Shown: positions 28,005 to 37,369, counted from the first letter of the stretch. The stretch: 64,000 bases of DNA from Enterovibrio norvegicus DSM 15893 (GCF_900115495.1 NZ_FOWR01000004.1:1-64000); one strand, 5' to 3'. The notes: generated by a model from the sequence alone, not told the origin. Made by a program: numbers and translations.

Positions 28005-28027
28005 GCGCGTGCGGATGGCTAAAAGCG

Positions 28028-28279
28028 TTAAGCTTGGCCGAATGTCATTTGTTGGAAATGGGGATTTTTCACCAGCACGTCTATGGTATGAATCTGCGTG
28101 AGAACCACTTCCGAAGTTTGACGATCACGGCGAAGCACCAAGCATTCATCTCTGTCTTCGTTGTGTGTCGTATCTTCTGCTATGCCTTCAACCACATCGC
28201 CAGATTTGAGCGTGATCTTAACGGGGTAGTGGAATAAACAAGCGACTTCAATATAGTCGTAGTCACTGCAATTAATCAT
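28028..28279 (-). CDS. rof: Rho-binding antiterminator Rof
   Basis: 83 residues. In enterobacteria Rof (YaeO) binds the Rho hexamer and blocks RNA loading. The sequence shows the family pattern: CSDYDYIEVACLFHYPVKITLKSG near the N-terminus, an EG-x-A-x-DT turn, ECLVLR, and the C-terminal NPHFQQMTFGQ. Normal length. The gene stands alone between the RpiR gene and the Tad locus. Confidence 0.88.
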   Translation of the reverse strand: MINCSDYDYIEVACLFHYPVKITLKSGDVVEGIAEDTTHNEDRDECLVLRRDRQTSEVVLTQIHTIDVLVKNPHFQQMTFGQA

Positions 28280-28432
28280 AGTGTGGCCTCAGTGCGTCGG
28301 TAGATTGTATTGAGTAGAACAGTATAAAAGAGATTCTTTTCAATCATTAAAGATAGTCGCGGACGTGAGACAAGGAAAGTAAACGCCTTTGAACGACGAT
28401 GATGCTTCAACGAGTATCTACTTATTTACGCC

Positions 28433-28468
28433 AAAAACGAACATGCCGCAGCAGTGCGGCGGCATGTT
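28433..28468 (-). terminator. Terminator at the 3' end of the Tad/OmpA-like operon
   Basis: On the minus strand AACATGCCGC pairs with GCGGCATGTT around a short loop and leads into CGTTTTTGG. It lies just after the OmpA-like gene and closes the tad unit. Confidence 0.8.
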
Positions 28469-28493
28469 AAGACGTGGCCATGAAACCTCTACG

Positions 28494-29210
28494 TTATGGC
28501 GTGATGACAAGCGCTTCTGACGACACTGGCTTAACCATAGGCGTGTTGGCCTCAGCACCTTGCGTCGATGCAATACGCACTTCGACACGGCGGTTTTGCG
28601 TTTGTCCTGCTTTATCCTTGTTGCTTGCCACCGGCTGTGTTTCACCGCGAGAAGAGGTCGCAATGGTGTCGCCTTTACCTGTGCTAGCAGCAAGATACTG
28701 CTTGACCGATTCAGCGCGGTTTAAGCCAAGCTTGAGGTTGTATGCATGGCTGCCGATGCTGTCTGTGTGCCCTTCAATAGAGAGTCCGGTGTTAGAACGC
28801 TTAATGTTGTCGATGATACCCGCGAGGATCTTCTTGCCTGTCGATGTCAGTGATGCCTTATCAAAGCCAAAATGCACCATCGCAATCAATTGATTGTGAT
28901 GTGATTTCACTGTCGGGGTTTCCCGCGTTAAAAACTCCGCACATTTCTTGTCCAACCCCGCGTTAACGAGGGCTTCAATGAAAAGCGGTGTAGTAGGCAA
29001 GCCGTCAACTGGCCGTTCTAATTGCAGAAACTGAGCTCGATGGAACAACACTTCGGTGGATTGACCCAATGAAACAGTAAACGCTACTTCCGTGTTTTTG
29101 TCGGCGCAAATTTCCTCAAACACAGTGGCAGACAATTCAGCCGCTGCACTTGAAAACGACGACACACTCATCGCTAAAAATAAGGCTGGCAAGGTAAAAG
29201 CTGGTTTCAT
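28494..29210 (-). CDS. OmpA-family protein at the end of the tad locus
   Basis: 238 residues: a signal peptide (MKPAFTLPALFLAMSVSSFSSAAA), a middle region with two Cys, and a C-terminal OmpA-like peptidoglycan-binding domain (about 128-225) with VHFGFDKASLTSTGKK, IEGHTDSIGSHAYNLKLGLNRAESV and NRRVEVRI. The ATG at 29210 has GGGAGAC upstream. It lies about 15 bp after tadG and is probably part of the tad operon; OmpA-like proteins end several vibrio tad loci and may anchor the machinery to the cell wall. Confidence 0.88.
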   Translation of the reverse strand: MKPAFTLPALFLAMSVSSFSSAAAELSATVFEEICADKNTEVAFTVSLGQSTEVLFHRAQFLQLERPVDGLPTTPLFIEALVNAGLDKKCAEFLTRETPTVKSHHNQLIAMVHFGFDKASLTSTGKKILAGIIDNIKRSNTGLSIEGHTDSIGSHAYNLKLGLNRAESVKQYLAASTGKGDTIATSSRGETQPVASNKDKAGQTQNRRVEVRIASTQGAEANTPMVKPVSSEALVITP

Positions 29211-29224
29211 GATGTCTCCCATGT

Positions 29225-30544
29225 TTATTCGTAGTTTCTGTAATACAAGTGACCAACTTCTTCACTGATCAACTCTAAAATGTTGTCGTAGATTTCTTGG
29301 TAGGAATTCGCAGATTGTACGTTTTCAGCGCCCGCACACGTTTGTAAGCCCGGGTTTTCAGCAATGTTGTAGTCAAATCCAATTACCGCAATTTTTGCTT
29401 CTACGGAGCGGCCATCAACTTCTAATGCTTCGAGATCTGCGATGATATTACTGCACAAACCGCCATTGTAGAGCTGCAGAGCGGCATAGCCTGGGTATCT
29501 GTTATCGTCGGGGTTTCGGCTATTCGTAGAATCTTCACCATCAGACAAAACGATGATGAGCTTACGAACATTTTCCCCCTCTTCCAAAAGCTTTGCGGCT
29601 GCAATTATTCCCTCATAAGAGGCGGTACCATGATTCGGGATGAACATATTTATCGTAGAACGGAAACTTGAGAAGTCGTCCGTCAAGTCGACGGTTTCGA
29701 AGTAGGAAGAATTGTCACCGTCGACACGACCATTCAGTGATTTTCTCGTTGTAGTTAATGGGTTGGCTATCGTGCTATCGAAAGCAATATTTGGCGTGTT
29801 TGTCCACCATTTCTTAGAGAGGGACGCGTTGTTGTAGTTAACGTTACTGAAATAGGAAGAACCGTTGCTGGTATACAGGTTGTAACCGATGAAAGCGGCT
29901 TTGTTAAGCAGACGTTTACCATCAAGCTCCTGCTCGGTAGATTCATTAAATGACTCAAGCTTTCTGGTAATATCTTCAATAACGTTGATAACGCCGCGAT
30001 ATTTCGTTTGGCCATTCCATGGGTCTTTCATCGACCCGGAGAAATCAGCGACAAAAGCTACATCTAACGTATAACCTTGGTATTTACGAGCAACAGCATT
30101 ACCCTTCATCTTAACGATGTCATCATATCCTTGAGCAAATTCGTCTTTCGGGTACCAAGAATCAAAATCTGATTCAAGCGTGACTTTGTATTCAGTAAAG
30201 ATAAGTCCATCTTCGTCATAAACGCCCGGTTGGCCGCACTCATTGCCATAAATATCATCGCAGCTTTTTCTGATAATACTAATTTTAGATAAATCTATGT
30301 CCCCATCGGGAACATAGATGTTCGCAAACCCTTGCGCTAATAACCTATTATCGTTTTCATTCTTTGAAACATTAGCGGCAACGGCCAATGATGCAATCTC
30401 AATGGCATCACCCAAGCGAGCATGTGTCTGCAAATAGCGTGATGATTCAATGCCAAGCGCGAATATACCAAAAAGGGCTGGTATCATTGTGACGTAGATA
30501 ATACCAGCGGCACCTCTTTGATAATATGATGATTTATTTTTCAT
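29225..30544 (-). CDS. tadG: TadG-type protein with pseudopilin-like N-terminus and von Willebrand A domain
   Basis: 439 residues. The N-terminus (YYQRGAAGIIYVTMIPALFGIFALG) has the hydrophobic TadE/TadG-like helix. From about residue 155 a vWA domain follows with the metal-ion-dependent adhesion site DFSGSMKDP and IIVLSDGEDS further on, so metal-dependent ligand binding is plausible. TadG is required for Tad pilus function in species tested and may sit in the periplasm or at the surface. It follows tadF after nine bases. Confidence 0.88.
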   Translation of the reverse strand: MKNKSSYYQRGAAGIIYVTMIPALFGIFALGIESSRYLQTHARLGDAIEIASLAVAANVSKNENDNRLLAQGFANIYVPDGDIDLSKISIIRKSCDDIYGNECGQPGVYDEDGLIFTEYKVTLESDFDSWYPKDEFAQGYDDIVKMKGNAVARKYQGYTLDVAFVADFSGSMKDPWNGQTKYRGVINVIEDITRKLESFNESTEQELDGKRLLNKAAFIGYNLYTSNGSSYFSNVNYNNASLSKKWWTNTPNIAFDSTIANPLTTTRKSLNGRVDGDNSSYFETVDLTDDFSSFRSTINMFIPNHGTASYEGIIAAAKLLEEGENVRKLIIVLSDGEDSTNSRNPDDNRYPGYAALQLYNGGLCSNIIADLEALEVDGRSVEAKIAVIGFDYNIAENPGLQTCAGAENVQSANSYQEIYDNILELISEEVGHLYYRNYE

Positions 30545-30553
30545 GAGTAGCCT

Positions 30554-31168
30554 CTATCGACCAAAAGAGAGAGCAGTGGAACGAACAAATACAAGTTCTC
30601 CTCCGAATAGACGACCAAACAAATTCTCCGTTTCATAACAGAGCGTTACCTGGTATAGGGTGAGCTTATTATCAAATTGAGTAACAGGAGAAAGATCTAT
30701 AAGCTCAGATAATGGTGTTGTGTTACTGCAGGGATAGGATCCCATTGCGAAAATATGTTCGTTGATATTTTGGCTAATTTCGTTTTTATTAGCATCAAAG
30801 CGTTGCTGCTCTATGAGTAAACCAAGGCGTGAGTCTTCGTAAGTCGCCAATGTACTACGGAGTGAATTCTGTATTAGTGCGAGTGACTTAGTTGCTTCAT
30901 CGTATGTCATGGTTTCATCACCATCAAATAGCTGAGAGCGCTCTCTCAATACACTAACAAGAGAATATGATAGGCGGTCTAGTTTTCCTTTTACTGACTG
31001 TTTTACGACGATATCTATGGTTAAAAAAATGATTACACTGAGCATTAATAAAACAAAACAAAGTTCAATAAAGAAAACGCCTTTTTGATTGCCAGTCAAG
31101 CCTACCGTTGATTTTCTAATTTTCTTTCTCTCTCTACTGAAGTTATTGGCTGAATTTGTCACGCTCAT
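30554..31168 (-). CDS. tadF: TadF-type minor pseudopilin
   Basis: 204 residues with a long basic leader, the class III prepilin-like site QKG/VFFIELCFVLLM (Glu at +5) and a single hydrophobic helix. The remainder is a soluble domain. The ATG at 31168 is preferred over one eight codons earlier and overlaps the tadE end by 26 bases, indicating coupling. TadF and TadE are thought to prime pilus assembly and are processed by TadV. Assignment rests on position and the N-terminal motif. Confidence 0.82.
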   Translation of the reverse strand: MSVTNSANNFSRERKKIRKSTVGLTGNQKGVFFIELCFVLLMLSVIIFLTIDIVVKQSVKGKLDRLSYSLVSVLRERSQLFDGDETMTYDEATKSLALIQNSLRSTLATYEDSRLGLLIEQQRFDANKNEISQNINEHIFAMGSYPCSNTTPLSELIDLSPVTQFDNKLTLYQVTLCYETENLFGRLFGGELVFVRSTALSFGR

Positions 31169-31631
31169 ACTCCTGGATAGAAAAAACCTCACGTGACATA
31201 GTCACATTTTCTAGGTTGAATGGGCGTGAAAATATTGGGGAATATTCAAAACTCAAGCGATAAAGAGCTATAGGGTTTTCATCTCGATCATCTACACCTG
31301 TAATATCTTTATTTGATGCATCATCAAATGATGAAAAATATTTAACGGTAACTGTAAAATCGTCAGGATCAATAAAGTTGGTCCAAATATTGGCTCTGTT
31401 TTCTAGTTCAGCACGGAAAATTGACTCATAATCGGCATTTGATGATGTTCTAGCAGTACGAGATGCTTCAGAAATAGAGTAATCTAGTGTTGAAGAAATG
31501 AATCCCATAAAGCAAGTTTCAACCCATACAAACATTGCATAAAATAAGAAAACAGAGCCGAGGGCGAACTCAATTGCAACTACGCCAGACTGCATTTTCT
31601 TATTAGGATATTGCGACTTTTTTCTTTTCAT
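31143..31631 (-). CDS. tadE: TadE-type minor pseudopilin
   Basis: 162 residues. KKMQSG/VVAIEFALGSVFLFY carries the prepilin peptidase site with Glu at +5, followed by a single membrane helix; this is the TadE-like domain. The conserved SEASRTARTSS stretch comes after the helix. It starts within a TAATG overlap with tadD and overlaps tadF at its end. Confidence 0.87.
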   Translation of the reverse strand: MKRKKSQYPNKKMQSGVVAIEFALGSVFLFYAMFVWVETCFMGFISSTLDYSISEASRTARTSSNADYESIFRAELENRANIWTNFIDPDDFTVTVKYFSSFDDASNKDITGVDDRDENPIALYRLSFEYSPIFSRPFNLENVTMSREVFSIQEYERDKFSQ

Positions 31632-33040
31632 TATGCACTCCAGCGAATATAAAGCTTATGACCATTCACTTCGATTTTAGGCTCGCCTTTTACTCCGCTT
31701 CGCATCGTTAATACTATGCGCACGAAGTCTTTGTGTTCACCCAATTCAACTATCTTTGCCGGGCCTGTTTTATAGAAGCGCTTACGCTTGGTTGTGAAAT
31801 CTTTGGCGCCTTGAATGTCAAAAACCCATTTCCCCTTTTTTTTCAAGAACAGGGTATGAACTTTGCCAAGATCGAAATCTGATGTGGCAACGTACTCGAT
31901 GCCTTTATCAGTGGTTCGATAGGTCAATGCGGTCACGTGTCGTTTTGATTGGGCTTTCTTAGTTTCTTTCTCACTCGCTTTTATATTTTTAAGGGCAATT
32001 TTCTCTTTGTTGAGCTTGGCTTTTTGCAACTGCGCTCTGATTTTTATCAGTGCGTTTTCGCTCTTCTCTTTAGCGCTACTTCCTGACATAGATGGCGGCA
32101 CCGGTGAGAAGTTCTCTTGCTTTGACTGCGCAAGTGCCTGTGTTTTCACAACACTATTTGGTGGGGTGTTGCGTGGTGGTGCCTCGTCGGGGGCTGGTGT
32201 AGCATACTGTTCGACTGCTTTCGCTGGTAATATATTCGTCTCCGATCCACGAGTGTCCAGTACAGTCGAGTTTAATGGAGAGAGAGGAAGGCTATGCATG
32301 CCTACTTTTCTGCGGGTAGACGCATTAAGTTCAACAGAATGTAAGCTTTTGTATTTTTCTGCCAAATTTATGTCGCTTTCACTGCCGACGAGCATTTGAC
32401 TAAAGGCGCGAGTCTGTCCTGTCTTAGCATAGGCTAACAGCAAGTTTGCTCTGGTTGTGTCGTCCGCTCTGCCACTTTGTATTAATGGCGTGAGTATTTC
32501 TATCGCTTCTTTATAGTCACCTTTTAGAATGGCTATCATAGAAAGGTTATTTTTTACTGATGCGTCGTCATAGTGATAGGTTCTTGCCATTTCAAACGCC
32601 TGTTTTGCCTCAGAAAGGTCACCTCTGTGGGCAAGTATCAACCCTTTTAAGTTATAAGCTGTGCCATATTCTGGGTTTCTTCGAAGTGCCGTATTGACGT
32701 GTTGTTCTGCTTTTTGGTACCTGCCTTGGTCGTACAAGATATTGGCACGTAACAAAGCGAGTTCTGACGTTTTTAGCCCTTTAGGAGATATCTGATATAG
32801 CTGAAACATAGCCGCTTCGCCATCGCCAGCTAAATAGTAGGCATTCGCGAGTTTGTACCGCAATTCATCAGAAGCTTCCTTTTGGAGTTCTTTTTTATAA
32901 CGAGCGATAAGTGATGAGTAGTTGCCTGACGACAGCAGTAGTTTTTCGCCATTATCACGAACATATTCGCTTTTGGACGTGTCGTTTGCACAACCTACAA
33001 TAAGAAGTGTTGAAATAAGTAAGATAAGGCGGCGTTTCAT
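31631..33040 (-). CDS. tadD: TadD-type TPR lipoprotein with an extra C-terminal AMIN-like domain
   Basis: 469 residues, about twice the usual TadD. A lipoprotein signal (LLIVGC, Cys17) is followed by TPR repeats at about 25-240 (ARANILYDQGRYQKAEQHVNTAL, YNLKGLILAHRGDLSEAKQAFEMA). A Pro/Ser linker (about 270-320) and a Lys-rich, probably helical stretch (about 325-365) come next. The last ~95 residues (GIEYVATSDFDLGKVHTLFL, then DFVRIVLTMRSG and KLYIRW) resemble an AMIN-type beta domain, which in secretins and amidases binds peptidoglycan or envelope partners. TadD is thought to act as an outer-membrane pilotin for the secretin. The AMIN call is by eye. Confidence 0.85.
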   Translation of the reverse strand: MKRRLILLISTLLIVGCANDTSKSEYVRDNGEKLLLSSGNYSSLIARYKKELQKEASDELRYKLANAYYLAGDGEAAMFQLYQISPKGLKTSELALLRANILYDQGRYQKAEQHVNTALRRNPEYGTAYNLKGLILAHRGDLSEAKQAFEMARTYHYDDASVKNNLSMIAILKGDYKEAIEILTPLIQSGRADDTTRANLLLAYAKTGQTRAFSQMLVGSESDINLAEKYKSLHSVELNASTRRKVGMHSLPLSPLNSTVLDTRGSETNILPAKAVEQYATPAPDEAPPRNTPPNSVVKTQALAQSKQENFSPVPPSMSGSSAKEKSENALIKIRAQLQKAKLNKEKIALKNIKASEKETKKAQSKRHVTALTYRTTDKGIEYVATSDFDLGKVHTLFLKKKGKWVFDIQGAKDFTTKRKRFYKTGPAKIVELGEHKDFVRIVLTMRSGVKGEPKIEVNGHKLYIRWSA

Positions 33041-33906
33041 TATCCCATAATCCTCATAATGCCTGGTGCAGTTATCAAAATCACAATTGGGATCATGATA
33101 AAAAGGATGAGCGGCACTGACATTTTTGATGAAAGTTTGCCAGCCTTCTCCTCGAGAGCAAGCAACTGAATTTCGCGAATATCTTTTGCCAACGTAGACA
33201 AAACGTCGTAGATGGATGTCCCGTGTTGCATGCTTTGCGTAAGTGTCATCACAAAACTGTGCATCTCAGGGGCAGGAATTCGGGCGTGAAGTTCCTTTAA
33301 TGCTTTCTCTAGACCAATGGTTTGTGTGCGGTCGCGAAGGCGTTTAAGCATAAACGCAATGTCACGATCAAATGCTGCCATCTCAGTCGTTAAGTAAAAG
33401 AGCGTTGACTCAATAGTCATGCCTGTTTGAACGCAAACACCCATCATGTCGAGAAGATAGGGTAATTTTCGCGTGAGTTTTAGTGCCAAGGCGCGTCGTC
33501 GCAGCTCCAAATACATGTCGGGCACGATAACGACAAAGAGCATCAAAAAACTGAGTGACAGCATTTTGCTTTGTAGCGAATTCATCCCCAAGGTGTCACC
33601 GGTAAAAAATACAATTAAGATGCCTATACCCGCGCTGGTATACTTCAAAATAAAGTAATAAGGCGCTACGCCTGTGTTGTAGAAACCAGCCCCGATGAGT
33701 TTTTCTGCAATTTCATGGTTTGTTCCCGCGAAAAAGCTAGATGCAAAGGTGACAAATTGAGAGACTGCGCTGGGCCTCTGCTTGGGTTTTTCTAGCATTC
33801 TTGCGAGTGTTCTATGGCGAATGAATATGGAAAAAAGCATTGTTAAAATTACTGCTGTGCCAATAGAGACAAGTACTGCAAAAATCATAAAGTTAGAGCT
33901 GTTCAT
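33040..33906 (-). CDS. tadC: Tad pilus inner-membrane platform protein TadC
   Basis: 288-residue GspF/T2SSF-family protein with membrane segments at the N-terminus, around 95-140 and at the C-terminus (PLILFIMIPIVILITAPGIMRIM). The cytoplasmic T2SSF domain shows LPYLLDMMGVCVQTGMTIE and MTLTQSMQHGTSIYDVL. It works with TadB as the platform that TadA drives. It is joined to tadB and tadD by one-base overlaps. Confidence 0.92.
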   Translation of the reverse strand: MNSSNFMIFAVLVSIGTAVILTMLFSIFIRHRTLARMLEKPKQRPSAVSQFVTFASSFFAGTNHEIAEKLIGAGFYNTGVAPYYFILKYTSAGIGILIVFFTGDTLGMNSLQSKMLSLSFLMLFVVIVPDMYLELRRRALALKLTRKLPYLLDMMGVCVQTGMTIESTLFYLTTEMAAFDRDIAFMLKRLRDRTQTIGLEKALKELHARIPAPEMHSFVMTLTQSMQHGTSIYDVLSTLAKDIREIQLLALEEKAGKLSSKMSVPLILFIMIPIVILITAPGIMRIMG

Positions 33907-34832
33907 TACTTTACACTCCGCATCAGCAGCATGATTATTGTCATACCAATAGCTTCACTGATGAGTACGTAATACAGTAGTGGACGTCCGTCAGGGTGAT
34001 TCATAACAAAGTCGTAGTTTTCTGGGCTGATAAACTGCATCACGCCAAACAGAAAAATAAATGGAATAGCACAAACGATATAGGACGACATTCTCGCTTC
34101 TGCTGTCATTGATAATTTTTTCTTTTCTATTGAGCGCGCATCGAATAAAACGCGGTTTAACCGAGCGATCACTTCTCGAAGTTGGCCTCCACGGTTGACG
34201 TTAACGCGCATAGTGATGACAAAGAATTGAAACATTGGGGTGGGGAATCGTAAGCACGCTTTTCGGAAAACAGCGTCCGTGCTTTCTCCCATATTCAGGC
34301 GCTCACCCATACGCTTAAACTCTTTCCCAACAATGTTGTCCAGTGAGTCGCCAACAAACACGATGGCATGGAGTAGGCTCTCACCTGCAGAGACCGAACT
34401 CGCGATCATGTTGAGTGCGTCGGGAAAGTTAGTTTCAAATGCTTTCTGTGTACGTATGCGCAAAAAGCGTAAACCGAAAAAAGTGGCAGCAGGAATTGTG
34501 ATGAGTAGAGATGTTAAAATATTGAAATGAAAGAGTGTTTGTAAGATATAGACGCCGGCAGCAGACGTGACCAAATAAAATACAGTCACTTTTAGTACCG
34601 CAAGCGAACCGATATCTTCGAAGGTATTGTCAATGTTTCTTTTGACGCGCTGTAAAAATGTCGTTTCGGTAAGGGCTTCCATATCAACAACTCGGTTTTC
34701 CAGAAACTTAGTTTCAGGTAACGCATTGTTATCGCGAAGCATACTTTCACGACGTTTTTTTAAGCGGCTTTGTGTAAAAAATATGTATATGCCGAAAGCA
34801 ATAAAAATACAGTAGATCGCATTGGCAATCAT
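33906..34832 (-). CDS. tadB: Tad pilus inner-membrane platform protein TadB
   Basis: 308 residues, T2SSF family, paired with TadC. Membrane helices lie at about 3-18, 85-125 and the C-terminus; the cytoplasmic domain has FPDALNMIASSVSAGESLLHAI and RVNVNRGGQLREVIARLNRVL. Its start overlaps the tadA stop (ATGA), so production is coupled to the ATPase. Confidence 0.92.
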   Translation of the reverse strand: MIANAIYCIFIAFGIYIFFTQSRLKKRRESMLRDNNALPETKFLENRVVDMEALTETTFLQRVKRNIDNTFEDIGSLAVLKVTVFYLVTSAAGVYILQTLFHFNILTSLLITIPAATFFGLRFLRIRTQKAFETNFPDALNMIASSVSAGESLLHAIVFVGDSLDNIVGKEFKRMGERLNMGESTDAVFRKACLRFPTPMFQFFVITMRVNVNRGGQLREVIARLNRVLFDARSIEKKKLSMTAEARMSSYIVCAIPFIFLFGVMQFISPENYDFVMNHPDGRPLLYYVLISEAIGMTIIMLLMRSVK

Positions 34833-36112
34833 GATGTCACCTTGTTAAATATACTGTTCAGTTCTCCATCTAGACCAAAGAAGCGGGCTTTTTCATAAAG
34901 AATGGAGCGTTGCAACAAACCTGACGTGGTGAAGTCACCTTTTACTTTCCCGCTATCTGATATCCCTTTGTGTTCAAAACGAAATATTTCTTCTATGACG
35001 ACATTTGAGCCTTCCATGCCAATGACTTCGCTCACACTCATCACCTTTCGGCTTCCATCATGTAAACGGCTGATTTGAATAATAATGTCAATGGCACTGA
35101 CAATGGTTCGACGAATGGCCTCAAGGGGTAATGAGGCAGTTGCCATCATGACCATGCTTTCAACTCGAGAGATGGCATCGCGTGGTGTGTTGGCGTGAAG
35201 CGTGGTCATTGATCCGTCATGCCCTGTATTCATTGCTTGAAGCATTTCAAATGCCTCAGAACCTCGACATTCACCAATAATAATACGGTCTGGACGCATA
35301 CGAAGTGCATTGATCACTAACTGTCTTTGTCCAATTTCACCAGTACCTTCTATCCCTGCAGGCCTTGTCTCAAGGCGAACAACATGAGGCTGTTGAAGAC
35401 GTAGCTCCGCTGCATCTTCAATGGTGACGATACGTTCGCCTTCAGAAATGTATTGAGACAAAGCGTTCATCATGGTGGTCTTTCCAGACCCCGTACCACC
35501 CGAAATAATGATGTTCACACGACAGCGAGATGCAATAACCATGAGCTTGGCCACTTCTGGTGTCATTGCTCCAAAATCGATGAGATCGCCAAATTTGATA
35601 CTCTGCTTCTTGAATTTACGAATAGATATTGATGCGCCATCGATAGCGATAGGTGGTAAGACGATATTGACTCGACTTCCGTCCAGCAATCGTGCATCAC
35701 ACATGGGCATAGAATCATCAACTCGTCGTCCAACTTTTGCCGCAATTTTTTTTGCGATATTTTGCAGTTGGTCGCTGTCGATAAAAGTGATAGATGATTT
35801 TTCTACTAAACCATTTCGCTCGATGAAAATGGCATCAGGTCCGTTGACCATAATGTCCGAAATTGAGTCGTCTTCGATAAGTGCTTGCAAAGGCCCAAGC
35901 CCGCGCAATTCGTCATACATCATTTTGACAAACTCGGCGCGCAAAGACGTTGGTAGTGGCATGCTGTCTTGATCGGCCAGCAAGTTTATTGCCTGTGTTA
36001 ACTGACGTAGCAATTCGTCTTTGCTAAGCGATGAAATTGCCTCCGCATCAATAGCATCAAAAATACGTTCTCGTAGTGATCGATAAAGGTCTTTAGACGC
36101 TGACATTGCCAA
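34829..36112 (-). CDS. tadA: Tad pilus assembly ATPase TadA
   Basis: 427-residue secretion ATPase of the CpaF/VirB11 family that powers Flp pilus extension and probably retraction. Walker A is ISGGTGSGKTTMMNAL (about 210), followed by the Asp box and Walker B/His-box region RIIIGECRGSEAFEMLQAMNTGHDG and TTLHANTPRDA. The TTG at 36112, seven bases after GGAG, overlaps the tadZ stop region; an in-frame ATG at 36106 is the alternative. Confidence 0.94.
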   Translation of the reverse strand: MAMSASKDLYRSLRERIFDAIDAEAISSLSKDELLRQLTQAINLLADQDSMPLPTSLRAEFVKMMYDELRGLGPLQALIEDDSISDIMVNGPDAIFIERNGLVEKSSITFIDSDQLQNIAKKIAAKVGRRVDDSMPMCDARLLDGSRVNIVLPPIAIDGASISIRKFKKQSIKFGDLIDFGAMTPEVAKLMVIASRCRVNIIISGGTGSGKTTMMNALSQYISEGERIVTIEDAAELRLQQPHVVRLETRPAGIEGTGEIGQRQLVINALRMRPDRIIIGECRGSEAFEMLQAMNTGHDGSMTTLHANTPRDAISRVESMVMMATASLPLEAIRRTIVSAIDIIIQISRLHDGSRKVMSVSEVIGMEGSNVVIEEIFRFEHKGISDSGKVKGDFTTSGLLQRSILYEKARFFGLDGELNSIFNKVTS

Positions 36113-37369
36113 TTATTTTCTCCCCAGCATTGAGAACGAAAACAATCTTTTTGACGTTTGTGACAGATCTTCTCCAATCATCAGCGCGCAAAGTCTGCGC
36201 ACTTGATCGCCAAATTTGCTCTTACCGGTGCTTAAATGAACACCGTTAAGCAAATTTTCTTCAATTGATATCTCATAAGGAAATTCAATATCTATTTTGT
36301 GGTCTAAATATTTTTCTATTTCGCTGACGTTGACGCTGCTAAAGCGAGATGCGCGGTGTTGATTTAACACCAATAAGATACGAAGAGATTTGGTTTTATC
36401 CGGTTCTTCCATCAACTTTTTGAGTTTACCTAACATTGCTGACGTTTCTCGCAAACAAGAAATCGTCGGTTCCATCATGATTACGGCGATATCAAGAGAG
36501 GCGTTAATGACGTGTGGGCTTACATCGAAACCAACAGATGCTGAGTAGTCATCAATGACAAAATTGGTTTCATTTGATAGGTGAGAAATAACCAAGTCGT
36601 TAATATCGTGAAGATCAATAGAGCGTTCTTCTTGAAGTCCTAGCGCAAGATAATCTAGACGATTGCTTACCTTGGTGACGAGTGTTTTTGCAGAAGTGGC
36701 ATCAATATCTCCTGTCACTTCCGAATCATTGATGGTTCTTTTATCTCGGTTTTTGAGCCCAAGCAATATATCTAAGCTACTAGACATATAGTTATGATCT
36801 ACAACTAAACACGACGTTTGTTTTTCATGTGAAAGAAACCAAGCCAGCTCCGATGTAAGCAGTGAACAACCGATTCCACCACGTATTCCAACTATGCCAA
36901 CACGTTTGGCGCGACGGCGATTTTTAAAGTTGGAGGCCGCGATATGTCGAGAAACGACAGATTGTACAAACTCGGCCAGTTCTATTTTTTCTACGGGCCA
37001 CAAGAGGTAATAGAACCCAAGCGCTTTAAGTTCTCGTACGACAGATATCGAATCGACATCGCCTAATACAACGACGGAAACGGAGGTGGGTAGGCGAGAC
37101 GAGAGCTGCTTAGATTCTTTTATCGTGTCAGGACAGCCACACAAATCGATAACGACAAGTTGTGCATGATGCTCTTCAATTTGGTTTGCAACGTCCTTGA
37201 ATTTGTATGGCAGTGCGATAGGAGGTGGATGTCCGTCAAAGCGAAATGTTTCCTCTACCAAATTTTTAACGTCGTTGCTGCGAAAGCATTGGATTGAGGA
37301 AATACCATCACTGACTGTGGACTGGACGTGTTGTGAATCTTTTCTGAGTAGTTCACCGAAATCTAACAT
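36113..37369 (-). CDS. tadZ: TadZ/CpaE-type pilus localisation ATPase
   Basis: 418 residues: an atypical receiver-like N-terminus (about 50-135) and a MinD/ParA-like ATPase domain (about 155-400). The P-loop reads GIRGGIGCSLL, so the signature Lys of the deviant Walker A is Arg. TadZ localises the Tad machine, often at a pole, and may bind but not hydrolyse ATP efficiently. The ATG at 37369 has GAGGAG five bases upstream; a GTG two codons earlier is less likely. Confidence 0.88.
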   Translation of the reverse strand: MLDFGELLRKDSQHVQSTVSDGISSIQCFRSNDVKNLVEETFRFDGHPPPIALPYKFKDVANQIEEHHAQLVVIDLCGCPDTIKESKQLSSRLPTSVSVVVLGDVDSISVVRELKALGFYYLLWPVEKIELAEFVQSVVSRHIAASNFKNRRRAKRVGIVGIRGGIGCSLLTSELAWFLSHEKQTSCLVVDHNYMSSSLDILLGLKNRDKRTINDSEVTGDIDATSAKTLVTKVSNRLDYLALGLQEERSIDLHDINDLVISHLSNETNFVIDDYSASVGFDVSPHVINASLDIAVIMMEPTISCLRETSAMLGKLKKLMEEPDKTKSLRILLVLNQHRASRFSSVNVSEIEKYLDHKIDIEFPYEISIEENLLNGVHLSTGKSKFGDQVRRLCALMIGEDLSQTSKRLFSFSMLGRK

